Assembly: GCA_016867715.1 (NCBI GenBank)
Contig: VGIW01000004.1
Location: forward strand, 1 to 64,000
Direction: 5' to 3'
Origin: Candidatus Eisenbacteria bacterium
GTDB taxonomy: Bacteria; Orphanbacterota; Orphanbacteria; Orphanbacterales; Orphanbacteraceae
DNA length: 64,000 nt
Position numbers and translations under genes: made by a program. The notes below the pieces were generated by a model, which saw only the letters and a list, made by a program, of their open reading frames with translations, was not told the origin of the DNA and ran no database searches. This document shows positions 18,282 to 27,116 of the stretch, piece after piece (within the stretch, counting starts at the first letter, position 1; the number at the start of each line of letters is the position of its first letter).

Positions 18282-20627
18282 ATGCGTCCCGAACGGCTCC
18301 TTCCGCTTCTCTTCGTCGGCGTCGCGCTCGTCGTCTTTCGCGGATCCGTCTTCGAGGGGCGGGCCGAGATCCCCTGCAACCCCAACCGGTGGCTTCCCTG
18401 GCGGCTTCACGCCTCCGCGGAGGAGATCGCCCCGCCGGCGGTGAACTCGGACACGCCTCTCGCGTACTTCCCGCGGCGCGTTTTCGCGACCGAGAGGATG
18501 CGCGCGGGAGACCTCCCCCTCTGGGATCCCTTCACGTTCACCGGCCAGCCGTTCCTCGCGAACTACCAGTCGGCCCTCTTCTATCCGATCAACCTGCTCC
18601 TCTACGCGGTCGAGCCGATGCGCGCGACCGGTTGGCACCTCTTGATCCACTTCGTCCTGGCGGGGTTCTTCTTCTATCGGTGCGCGCGCTCCTTCGGGCT
18701 CGCGCCCGGACCTTCGGCGGCGGGGGCGCTTCTCTTCGAGCTGAACCCGTTCTTTCTCACGCGCATCGGACATCCGACCTTCGTGGCGACGGCGGCTTGG
18801 CTCCCGCTCGCGATTCTCGCCGCCAGAAGGCTCGCGCGCGCCCCCACCGCCGGGAACGCCGCGTTTCTTGCGGGATCGCTCGCCCTGGCGGCATTCGCCG
18901 GGTTTCCGCAGACGCTCGTCCACATCGCCTACGCGGTCGGTTTCTGCATGCTCCTCGCTCTCGCGATGGATCCGGAGGTTCGGAAAACGCGGGCGGCGTT
19001 CGTCTTCGCGGGAAGCGCGCTTCTCGCCGCGGGGATCGCGGCCGTCCAGATCCTCCCGACGGCGGAGCTGCTCCGCCTTTCGACCCGGGACGCCCTCGAT
19101 CTCCCGACGTTCCTCTCGGGCACCCATCATCCGGCGATGCTCGTCAAGACGGTCGTCCCGGACTTCTTCGGAAACCCGATGCGGGAGAACCTCTGGTCGA
19201 CCCTCTTCCAATCGGGGAACGGGCTCTTCCGGCAGAACTATGTTTCAACATTAAATTATTTCGGCGTGCTCCCCCTCGCGATCGGGCTCTACGGGCTCGC
19301 CGCGGGGCGGAGCCGCCTCTTTCTTCTCGGGCTCTTCCTCTTTCCCCTTCTCGTTCTTTGGGGGACGCCGTTCGCCGAGGCCGCCTTTCATCTTCCCGGG
19401 TTCCGCTTCTCCCGGCCCGACCGTTTGATTCTTCTTCCTCTCTTCGCGAACGCCCTCGCGTTCGCGTTCGGGCTCGAACGATTGAACCGGCGGCCGCGAG
19501 CGGTTTCCAGCGGGGTGTGCGCGGTGCTCGGGCTCTTTCTTCTCCTCGGAGGGGCGGCGGCTCTCTTCCGCGATCCGCTCGTCCGCTTCTTCCTCGATGG
19601 GCGCGCGCTCGTCGCCGGCGGCATCGCGGAGCTCCCCGCGGGGCCGGTTTCTCTCGACTCGCTCGCGGGGACGGTTCTCGTTTCCGCGCTCACCACCGTC
19701 CTTCTCGCGGCTGTCTCTCTTGTCCTTCTCTTCGCGCGGCCGAGGGTCGGGGCGAGGGGCTTCCTCGCGGGTGTTCTCCTCCTCGCGGGCGGCGATCTTC
19801 TTCTCTTCCACTCGCGCTTTCACCTCGACCTCCCGCCCGAGATCCTCTTTCGCGAGACGCCGGAGATCGCGCGGATCCGGGAGGAGCTTGGAGCGCACGG
19901 GCGGATCGCGCGCTTCGGTCCCGGGGCGACCGATCTTCTGCCGCCGGCCACCGCCTCTCTCTACGGAATCCACGATGTCGGCGGGATCAACGCGATCAAC
20001 CTGGAAAGATACCGGCGCTTCCTCGAGCTGATCGAGCCGGGACTCTACGGGTACCGGCGCTACCGCCCGTTCCATCGCCCCGAGAGCCTCTCCTCTCCCT
20101 TGCTCCGGCTCTTGGGCGCCCGTGTCTACGGGGTCGACACGGAGGGGAGGGTTCTGCCGATGACGGTCGGGGAACCTCTCCCGCGCGCGTCGCTCCACCA
20201 CACATGGGAGACGCTCCCCGAGAAGAAGATTCTCGAACGCCTCCGCTCTCCCTCGTTCGATCCGGCGGGAACGGTTTACCTCGAGGAGCCGGCGCCGACT
20301 CCGCCCGGCGTTTCCGGAGGCGGCTCCGCCTCGATCGAGCTCTACGAGCCGGATCGAGTGGTCGTTCGCACCGAATCGGGCGCCGACTCGTTCCTTCTCC
20401 TCGCGGACGCGTGGTTCCCCGGATGGACCGCCTCGGTGGACGGCGCGCCGGCGAAGATCTACCGCGCCGACTACGCCTTCCGGGGCGTCCACCTGCCGGC
20501 CGGCGGGCATGTGGTAGACTTCCGCTATCGACCGGCGTCCTTCAGGGTCGGAGGAATCGTCTCCCTCCTCTCGCTCGGGGCCGCGGTTATTTTGCTTATC
20601 AAGGATCGAAGAAGGAGGGGGGGATGA
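18282..20627 (+). CDS. YfhO-like polytopic membrane protein, copy 2
   Basis: A 781-residue paralogue of the preceding gene, 12 nt downstream. It has the same plan: a loop with PLWDPFTFTGQPFLANYQSALFYPINLLLY near residue 80, about 12-13 membrane helices, a soluble stretch, then a beta domain with LLLADAWFPGWTASVDGAP and a final helix. The two copies are clearly related but far diverged, so duplication is old. Tandem YfhO genes suggest two steps on related acceptors. An AT-rich codon run lies around 19239-19263. Stop overlaps the next ATG by 4 nt. Confidence 0.82.
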   Translation: MRPERLLPLLFVGVALVVFRGSVFEGRAEIPCNPNRWLPWRLHASAEEIAPPAVNSDTPLAYFPRRVFATERMRAGDLPLWDPFTFTGQPFLANYQSALFYPINLLLYAVEPMRATGWHLLIHFVLAGFFFYRCARSFGLAPGPSAAGALLFELNPFFLTRIGHPTFVATAAWLPLAILAARRLARAPTAGNAAFLAGSLALAAFAGFPQTLVHIAYAVGFCMLLALAMDPEVRKTRAAFVFAGSALLAAGIAAVQILPTAELLRLSTRDALDLPTFLSGTHHPAMLVKTVVPDFFGNPMRENLWSTLFQSGNGLFRQNYVSTLNYFGVLPLAIGLYGLAAGRSRLFLLGLFLFPLLVLWGTPFAEAAFHLPGFRFSRPDRLILLPLFANALAFAFGLERLNRRPRAVSSGVCAVLGLFLLLGGAAALFRDPLVRFFLDGRALVAGGIAELPAGPVSLDSLAGTVLVSALTTVLLAAVSLVLLFARPRVGARGFLAGVLLLAGGDLLLFHSRFHLDLPPEILFRETPEIARIREELGAHGRIARFGPGATDLLPPATASLYGIHDVGGINAINLERYRRFLELIEPGLYGYRRYRPFHRPESLSSPLLRLLGARVYGVDTEGRVLPMTVGEPLPRASLHHTWETLPEKKILERLRSPSFDPAGTVYLEEPAPTPPGVSGGGSASIELYEPDRVVVRTESGADSFLLLADAWFPGWTASVDGAPAKIYRADYAFRGVHLPAGGHVVDFRYRPASFRVGGIVSLLSLGAAVILLIKDRRRRGG

Positions 20628-22291
20628 GCCGAGTTCTCGTCATCGGGATCGACGGCGTCACGTTCGACACGCTCGATCCGTGGATGGACGAGGGGATACT
20701 CCCCTACCTCGCGTCGCTCCGCGAGGAGGGGGTTCACGCGCCCCTCCGGTCGGTCTTCCCGCCGATCACCGCTCCCGCGTGGGCCTCGTTCCAGACCGGC
20801 ATGAACCCGGGAAAGACCGGGATCTTCGAGTTCCTCTATTCGAAGGGAGGGCTTGACGATCCGGTCCCGGTGAACGCGACGTTTCGGGACGGAGTTCCGG
20901 TCTGGGAGATCCTCTCACGGAACGGGAAGAAGGTGATCGCTCTCGGGGTTCCGCTCACCTACCCGCCCGACCCGGTCGACGGCTGCATCGTCGGCGACTT
21001 CCTCATGCCGCGCGGCGTCCGCGATTTCACTCACCCGCCCGAGCTTCTCGATGAGATCGAAGCCGCGCTCGGACCCTATCCCGTTTATCACAAAGAGGTC
21101 TATCAGAAGGGGAAGGTCGGGCGCCTGATCGACGAGGCGTTCGAGATCCTCCGCTACCGGCGCGCGCTCGCCCTTCGCCTTCTCCGCGAGAAGGAGTGGG
21201 ACTTCGCGATCGCCTACTTCGAGGGGACGGACCGCATCCAGCACGAGGTGTGGCACATCTTCGACGAGACGCACCCGCGCTCGAATCGGAAAGAAACCGC
21301 TCTCTATCGAACCCGGGTCCTCGACTTCTATCGGGAGGTCGACGATACGGCGCGAATGCTCGCGGAGATCGGGCGCGAGCGTGGAGCGGTCGAGTTCGTC
21401 CTTTCGGACCACGGCTTCGGGCCGATCCACTATTATTTGAACTTCAACGTTTGGCTGCTCGAGAAGGGATTCCTCGCGCTGAAGCGGGACGCCCTCACGC
21501 GCGCGAAGACGCTTCTCTTCCGCGCGGGAATCACGCCGGCGTTCGGCTACCGCGCGGCGATGCGTCTCGGTCTGGCCGGGCTCCGCCTCTCGCGCGGGGT
21601 CGGGGGGCGCTCCGGCCTCTTCCGGCTCATCAACCGCCTCTTTCTCTCCCTCGACAACATCGATTGGGAACGAACGCGCGCCTACTCGAAGGGAAACTAC
21701 GGGCAGATCTACGTCAACCTGAAGGGGAGGGAGCCGCACGGGTCGGTGGAGCCGGAGGCGTACGAGGGGACGGTGCGGGAGCTGATCGAGGAGCTTCGCC
21801 GGATCGAGAGCCCCGAGGGGGGCCCTCTTCTCTCCGACGTGTTCCGCAGGGAGGAACGCTTCACAGGGCCGCACGTGGTTCGGATGCCGGACGTGCTCTT
21901 CATTCCTCGAGATATGAAGTACAAAGCGCTCGGGATCGTCGATTTCACGACCAGGAGCTTCATCGAGCCGACGTTCGGGAACTCGGGAGACCACCGAATG
22001 AACGGGATCTTCCTCGCTCGGGGCGGGCCGATCCGCGCGCGGCGGGAGCGGCTTCCCGAGATCTCGATCTGCGACGTCGCCCCCACGATTCTTCACCTGT
22101 TCGGCGAGGCGATCCCCAACGACATGGACGGCCGCGCGATCGAGGAGGCGTTCGGGGAGGAATGGAGAAGGGCGCACCCGGTTCGCTTCCGGGAGCCGTA
22201 CGAGGCGCGCCCGAAGGGGGAGAGGGCGCTCACCGAGGAGGAGCGGCGCGAGATCGTCGAGCGCCTGAAGGGAATGGGGTATGTGGGATAG
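20624..22291 (+). CDS. Alkaline phosphatase-superfamily phosphodiesterase/nucleotide pyrophosphatase
   Basis: A 555-residue protein starting at ATG 20624 with AAGGAGG just upstream (a long unrelated open frame extends before it). The AP-superfamily fold is clear: first metal ligand in VIGIDGVTFDTLDPW, catalytic-site region P-P-I-T-A-P-A-W-A-S-F-x-T-G-M-N-P-G-K-T-G-I-F, E-G-T-D-R-I-Q-H, then S-D-H-G-F-G-P and a final G-D-H-R-M-N-G-I-F. There is no signal peptide or membrane anchor, so it should act in the cytoplasm. Relatives hydrolyse or transfer phosphodiesters; members in glycan operons are poorly defined. Its place between membrane glycosyl genes suggests handling of a phospho-sugar or phospholipid-linked substrate. 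Confidence 0.85.
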   Translation: MSRVLVIGIDGVTFDTLDPWMDEGILPYLASLREEGVHAPLRSVFPPITAPAWASFQTGMNPGKTGIFEFLYSKGGLDDPVPVNATFRDGVPVWEILSRNGKKVIALGVPLTYPPDPVDGCIVGDFLMPRGVRDFTHPPELLDEIEAALGPYPVYHKEVYQKGKVGRLIDEAFEILRYRRALALRLLREKEWDFAIAYFEGTDRIQHEVWHIFDETHPRSNRKETALYRTRVLDFYREVDDTARMLAEIGRERGAVEFVLSDHGFGPIHYYLNFNVWLLEKGFLALKRDALTRAKTLLFRAGITPAFGYRAAMRLGLAGLRLSRGVGGRSGLFRLINRLFLSLDNIDWERTRAYSKGNYGQIYVNLKGREPHGSVEPEAYEGTVRELIEELRRIESPEGGPLLSDVFRREERFTGPHVVRMPDVLFIPRDMKYKALGIVDFTTRSFIEPTFGNSGDHRMNGIFLARGGPIRARRERLPEISICDVAPTILHLFGEAIPNDMDGRAIEEAFGEEWRRAHPVRFREPYEARPKGERALTEEERREIVERLKGMGYVG

Positions 22292-23858
22292 ACGCGATCT
22301 CCTCGTCGCGTTTCTTCTCGGCCTCCTCTCACTCCTCCTCTTCCTTCAGTACCTGGACTACGGCATCAACGACGACGAGGGCTACCTCCTCGGCGGCGTT
22401 ACCCGGATCCTCGAGGGGGAGGTCCCGTACAGGGATTTTCACCACACGTACGCCCCGGGTCGCTTCTACCTCGTCGCTCTTCTCTTCCGGGTTTTCGGCG
22501 AGGACCTCTTCGTGGTGCGCGGCCTGTGGGTGGCGCTCCGCGTCGTGATCGTCTGCCTCGCCTACCTCGCGGGGCGGCGGGTCCTCTCCCGTTCGGGCGC
22601 GGTCGCCGCGAGTCTCTTCTTCATCGCCGCTCCAGGGCCGTGGCACAAGAGCTTCTTTCATCTGTTTCTTCTGGCGAACCTTCTCGCGCTGATGGGGCTT
22701 CCCGGGCCAAGGGCGCGCGGCGCCGCGGCGGCCGGTCTTCTCGCGGGAGCGACGTTCCTCTTTCGGCAGGATCTCGGGGTTTTCGTCTTTCTCGTGTACG
22801 GGCTTCTTCTTCTTCTCGGCCGCCGGACCGGCGAGAACGCGGCGCGCGGAGCGGCGTTCTTTCTAAGCGCGGCGGCGGCGATCCTCCCCTTCGTTCTCTA
22901 TTTCGCGGCCGAGGGGGCGCTTCCCGCGGCCGCGTCGAAGGTCCTTCTCGCGGGGATGCGGGATAACCGGACGAACGCGCTCCCCTTCCCGAGCCTTTTC
23001 CATCCGATTTCCGGGGGCGTCTCCGGCCTCGCGTTCTTTCTTCTTCGTCTCCTTTATTATGTGCCGGTTCCGCTCGCGCTCCTCGCCGGGGCGAGTGGAG
23101 TGAGGGGACTCCTCCGCGGGCGTCCGGACGGGAGACCCCTCTTGGTCCTCTCGCTTCTTGGCCTTCTTTCCTTCAACCAAGCGCTCTGGCGGAGCGACCT
23201 CGCGCATCTCTTTCAGGCGGTCGGCGCGGCGTATCTTCTTCTCCCTTGGGCGCTCGAACGGATCGCCCTGCGATCGGCTCCGGCGCGTGCGGCGCTCCTC
23301 TCTGCGCCTCCCGTCCTTCTTCTTCTCGCGATCTTCATCTACGCGGACGCGTACCGATCGCCCCTCAAACGGCCCTGGATCGCCGCCGAGGGGCTTCAGC
23401 CGATCCCTCCCTACTACACCGGCTCGATCGCGCAGGTAGGCGGCCGCGTCGAGCGCCTCACGCTTCGGAAGGCGAGGGTGCGCGTTCCGCCCGAGGAGGC
23501 GAGGTCTCTCGAAGCGATCGGCAAGGTCCTCGACCGCTACAGTTCTCCGGGCGATTATGTCCTCACGGTCCCGGGATTCCAGATGATCTACTTTCTCTTC
23601 GACCGCGCGAACCCGACCTCGTTCATTCACCTGCGAAGGGGATTCGACGCGCCCGCCGAGGAGGAGGCGTATATTCGGGATCTACTGAACCGCCCGACGA
23701 AGCTCGTTCTCCTCAGGGACATTCCGCTCGACGGACGAGAGGAACGCCGCTTCCGGAACTACGCGCCGCGCGTCTTCGATGCGATCGAGCGCGCCTTCGA
23801 GCCGGTCGAAAGGTTGGGCGACCTGATCGTGTACCGGCGCGCGGAGGGGGAGCGGTGA
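22281..23858 (+). CDS. GT39/ArnT-like membrane glycosyltransferase
   Basis: A 525-residue protein; ATG at 22281 overlaps the preceding gene by 11 nt. It opens with a membrane helix followed by a periplasmic loop with acidic residues (Y-G-I-N-D-D-E-G-Y), the layout of the catalytic loop in GT-C enzymes that use polyprenyl-phosphate sugars. About 10 further helices follow to residue ~375, then a C-terminal soluble domain (~380-525). The protein belongs to the PMT/ArnT-like superfamily by topology; acceptor unknown. The upstream GT2 would make its donor. Confidence 0.78.
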   Translation: MWDRRDLLVAFLLGLLSLLLFLQYLDYGINDDEGYLLGGVTRILEGEVPYRDFHHTYAPGRFYLVALLFRVFGEDLFVVRGLWVALRVVIVCLAYLAGRRVLSRSGAVAASLFFIAAPGPWHKSFFHLFLLANLLALMGLPGPRARGAAAAGLLAGATFLFRQDLGVFVFLVYGLLLLLGRRTGENAARGAAFFLSAAAAILPFVLYFAAEGALPAAASKVLLAGMRDNRTNALPFPSLFHPISGGVSGLAFFLLRLLYYVPVPLALLAGASGVRGLLRGRPDGRPLLVLSLLGLLSFNQALWRSDLAHLFQAVGAAYLLLPWALERIALRSAPARAALLSAPPVLLLLAIFIYADAYRSPLKRPWIAAEGLQPIPPYYTGSIAQVGGRVERLTLRKARVRVPPEEARSLEAIGKVLDRYSSPGDYVLTVPGFQMIYFLFDRANPTSFIHLRRGFDAPAEEEAYIRDLLNRPTKLVLLRDIPLDGREERRFRNYAPRVFDAIERAFEPVERLGDLIVYRRAEGER

Positions 23859-24829
23859 GAGGGAACCTCCTCCGGCTCGCCGTCACGATCGCGCTCCTCG
23901 CGCTCGTCCTCTCCCGCGTCGACCGGGAGGAGCTCAGCCTCGCCGGTTCCGAGGTGAGGGTTCTCCTTCTTCTCGCCGGATATGGGCTCAACCTCGTCAT
24001 GGTCTTCTTGAACACCTACCGGTGGCAGATCCTCGTGAGGCCTCTCGGGGCGAGCGTGGGTCTTTTCCGGCTCACCTCGTATTACTTCGTGTGCATGTTC
24101 TTCAACAACTTCATGCCGACCTCGATCGGCGGAGACGTGGTCCGCGTGCTCGACCTCGCCCGCGACACGGGAGAGCGCTCCTCGGCGATGGCTTCGGTTC
24201 TCGTCGAGCGCCTTCTCGGTCTCTATGTGCTTCTGCCGATCTCGATCGCGGCGTTTCTCCATCTCTATCCCACTCTTCCCGAGCGAGGCTCCTTCCTCGC
24301 CGCGGAGGCGGCGATGGCGGTTCTCTTCCTCGCCGGCACCGTCGCGATCCGGCGGAGCACGCTCCGCCGCGCGGAACCGCTTCTCAAACCATTCGCGCCC
24401 CTTCTCCATCGGATGGACGCGCGCCGGAGAGCGGGGAGGCTCTACGATTTTCTGGACGCATACAAGAAGCACCTCGGCGCCGTCCTCGCGGCGTTTCTTC
24501 TCTCGCTCCTCTCCCGATCGGTGTGGGTGTTCAGCTGCTGGGTTCTCGCGGAGTCGCTCGGCATCCGTCTTTCGGTCGCCCACTTCTTTCTCCTCATGCC
24601 GCTGGTGGAGATCGGGAGGATGCTTCCTCTCTCGCTCGCCGGGATCGGGATCCGCGAGGGCGTGATGCTCCTTCTGCTCCGTCTGTTCGGCGTGAGCGAC
24701 ACGCGGGCCGTGCTTCTCGCCTTCCTGATCTATGGGATCTTCGTGGTGAACGGGCTTTTCGGAGGGATCGTGTACGGACTCCGCGGCTTCGTCGAGAGCC
24801 GAAAGAGGCGCCGCGATGCCGCCGCGTAG
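23855..24829 (+). CDS. UPF0104/AglD-type membrane protein (LPG synthase transmembrane region)
   Basis: A 324-residue membrane protein starting GTG at 23855, overlapping the previous stop by 4 nt. About eight helices carry the family motifs: NTYRWQILVRPLG, then Y-F-V-C-M-F-F-N-N-F-M-P-T-S-I-G-G-D-V-V-R, S-V-L-V-E-R-L-L-G-L, and G-I-R-E-G-V near residue 269. Such proteins (MprF flippase-domain fold, AglD) are proposed lipid flippases or partners of polyprenyl-sugar enzymes. In this operon it may move a lipid-linked sugar across the membrane. It overlaps the next gene by 14 nt. Confidence 0.85.
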   Translation: MRGNLLRLAVTIALLALVLSRVDREELSLAGSEVRVLLLLAGYGLNLVMVFLNTYRWQILVRPLGASVGLFRLTSYYFVCMFFNNFMPTSIGGDVVRVLDLARDTGERSSAMASVLVERLLGLYVLLPISIAAFLHLYPTLPERGSFLAAEAAMAVLFLAGTVAIRRSTLRRAEPLLKPFAPLLHRMDARRRAGRLYDFLDAYKKHLGAVLAAFLLSLLSRSVWVFSCWVLAESLGIRLSVAHFFLLMPLVEIGRMLPLSLAGIGIREGVMLLLLRLFGVSDTRAVLLAFLIYGIFVVNGLFGGIVYGLRGFVESRKRRRDAAA

Positions 24830-27116
24830 AAGGGTGCGGCGGCGGACCGTCCTCCTCGGGCTCTATGTCTTCGCGCTGATCCTCCGACTCGCCTATCTTT
24901 GGGACGCGAGAGACAATCCCTTCCCCGACGCTCTCGGGCTCGACGCACGCTACTACGATCTCCGCGCCGAGGAGATCCTCCGCGAGGGGCTCATCGGCGA
25001 CGACGCCTACTTCATGGGACCCCTCTATCCGCATCTTCTCGCGGCCGTCTACGGTCTCGCGGGGAGGAACCTTCTTCTCGTCCGCATCCTTCAGGCGTTC
25101 GCCGGCGCGGCCGTTCCGGTGCTCCTCTATCGGATCGGCTCGCGCTTCATGAGCCCCACGGTCGCACTCGTCGCGGCCGCGGCGGCCGCGCTCCACGCCC
25201 CGTTCATCTTCTATACCTCCTCGATCCTGGACACGGCCCTCTCGGTGGTCCTTCTTCTTTGGATCCTGGACCGGCTCAGCGTATCGGCCGCGCGCGCCTC
25301 GTTTCGGCACCCGCTTCTCACCGGCGTTCTCTTCGGCCTCGCCGCGGCAGGGAGGGGGAACGTGCTTCTCTTCCTCCCCTTCGCCCTCTTCGCGCTCGCC
25401 CGCGCCGAGCCGGGGAAGAGACGGGAATTCCGCGCGCCGTTCGCTCTTCTTCTCGGGGTTCTCGTCGTGATCGGGGCGACGACCGCGAGGAACTACGCGG
25501 CGAGCGGGGATTTCGTCCCGCTCACCTCGAACGGCGGGCTCAACTTCTACATCGGAAACGGGCCGGAATCCTCCGGGGCCTACGAGAAGCCGAAGGGCCT
25601 CGACGTGGACGAGGACCCGTCGGGGCGCCGTCTTCTCGAGAGACAGCTCGGCCGCCCGCTCTCCCCATCCGAGGTCTCCGCCGAGTGGTTCTCCCGCGCG
25701 ACCGCGTGGATCCGCGAGAACCCCGGCGCGGAGCTCCGCCTTCTTCTCAAGAAGACGATTCTTTTCTTCTCGACATTTGAAATTCCGCAGATCGAAACGT
25801 ATCGGTTTCAGATGCGCTACAGCCCGATCATCCGGGTTCTCCATGCCCCGTTCGGCGTGTTCGCTCCCCTGGCGCTCGCCGGACTCTTCCTCGCCCGCGG
25901 GCGAAACCTCTTCCTCCCCGTGTCCTTCGTCTTCTCGTACGCGGCGTCGATCGTTCTCTTCTTCGTTCTCACGCGGTATCGCCTGCCGGTCGTCCCGATG
26001 CTGCTCCTCTTCGCCGCTGCGACCTTAGTCGCCTTCGTCGAGGAGGCCGCGAAAGGATGCCGGGGCGCTCTCCTCCGCCGCTTCCTGTGGATCGTTCCGT
26101 TCTTCGCTCTCTGCAACGTCAACTTCTACCGTCTCTCCGCGTCGATTGGCGAGGCGCAGTCGTACTATCGTCTCGGCATCATCCATCAGAGCCGCGGCGA
26201 AGCCGAGCAGGCGGTTCTCGCCTACCGCCGTTCGATCGAGCTCGATCCGGATTATGAGCGCTCGCGGCTCAACCTCGGCGAGCTTCTCGCGGTCACCGAC
26301 CGGAAGGAGGAAGCGGAGGCTCTCTTCCGCGAGGCGATGCGGATCGAGCCCGAGTACCCGAAGGCATCTCTCAATCTGGGCACCCTCCTCTACCGCTCGG
26401 GGCGGACGGAGGAAGGGAAGGCGTTCCTCGAGGAGGCGCTTCGTCTCGATCCGGGCTACGGAAAGGCATGGCTTCATCTCTCCGCGCTCGCGCTTCTCGA
26501 GGGGGATCCCGACGGTGCCGAGAAGGCGTTCGCCGCGCTCGCCTCGCTCGCGCCGGACGATCCGATCCGCGGGCTCGCCGAGGAGTTCCTCACGCGGATC
26601 GAGGAGTTCGATCGAATCGCCGTGTGGCGCGAGGCGAACAGTCTCCCGCGCGCTCTTCCTCCGGCCACGCGCGAGGCGGCCACGGCGGAGCTCTTTCGCG
26701 ATCGTGCCGACTGCCTCGCGCTCTACCGCGCGGGCGCGGCCGGAGGGGACCCCTCGGCGCTCTACGCTCTCGGCGCGGCCCTCTATCGGGAGGAGGATTG
26801 GGCGGGCGCGTCCGCGGCGTTCGAACAAGCTGCGCGGAGCGCGGAAGGCCATCCCTTTCTCGGCTTCGCGCGCGGGCTCGTCCGCTTCCGCGAAGGCCGC
26901 CCGGAGGAGGCGCTTCCACTTTTCGTCGAGGAGACGGAGGCGAATCCGGATTTTCTTCCCGCGTGGAGGAACGCAGCGATCCTCGCTTCCCGGCTCGGGC
27001 TGCACGGCGAGGCGCGGCGTCTCGCGGGCGAGTACGCCGCGAGAGCCGAGGAGGAGGACGAGGCGATCCGCTCGATCCTCTCCGCGTCCCCGCCCTCCGC
27101 TCAGGGAACCCGGTAG
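24816..27116 (+). CDS. GT39-like membrane glycosyltransferase fused to TPR domain, copy 1
   Basis: A 766-residue protein starting ATG 24816. Residues 1-440 are a GT-C membrane domain: a basic N-terminus, a first helix, an acidic loop with LGLDARYYDLRAEEIL, about ten helices, and a periplasmic motif NFYIGNGPESSGAY. Residues ~445-600 form TPR repeats (YYRLGIIHQSRGEAEQAVLAYR, LDPDYERSRLNLGELL, AYPKASLNLGTLLYRSGR type), followed by a second TPR-like run (~620-745). The same architecture recurs at 58035. It is last in the coupled operon; its 3' end overlaps the convergent gene at 27101 by 16 bp. Confidence 0.82.
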   Translation: MPPRRRVRRRTVLLGLYVFALILRLAYLWDARDNPFPDALGLDARYYDLRAEEILREGLIGDDAYFMGPLYPHLLAAVYGLAGRNLLLVRILQAFAGAAVPVLLYRIGSRFMSPTVALVAAAAAALHAPFIFYTSSILDTALSVVLLLWILDRLSVSAARASFRHPLLTGVLFGLAAAGRGNVLLFLPFALFALARAEPGKRREFRAPFALLLGVLVVIGATTARNYAASGDFVPLTSNGGLNFYIGNGPESSGAYEKPKGLDVDEDPSGRRLLERQLGRPLSPSEVSAEWFSRATAWIRENPGAELRLLLKKTILFFSTFEIPQIETYRFQMRYSPIIRVLHAPFGVFAPLALAGLFLARGRNLFLPVSFVFSYAASIVLFFVLTRYRLPVVPMLLLFAAATLVAFVEEAAKGCRGALLRRFLWIVPFFALCNVNFYRLSASIGEAQSYYRLGIIHQSRGEAEQAVLAYRRSIELDPDYERSRLNLGELLAVTDRKEEAEALFREAMRIEPEYPKASLNLGTLLYRSGRTEEGKAFLEEALRLDPGYGKAWLHLSALALLEGDPDGAEKAFAALASLAPDDPIRGLAEEFLTRIEEFDRIAVWREANSLPRALPPATREAATAELFRDRADCLALYRAGAAGGDPSALYALGAALYREEDWAGASAAFEQAARSAEGHPFLGFARGLVRFREGRPEEALPLFVEETEANPDFLPAWRNAAILASRLGLHGEARRLAGEYAARAEEEDEAIRSILSASPPSAQGTR

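Noticed and set aside
17696-20623. Long upstream extension of the phosphodiesterase frame (a 1531-codon reading)
   Set aside because: The extension overlaps two YfhO-like genes in another frame and is Arg/Pro-rich. The true start at 20624 has a strong ribosome binding site and begins the AP fold.
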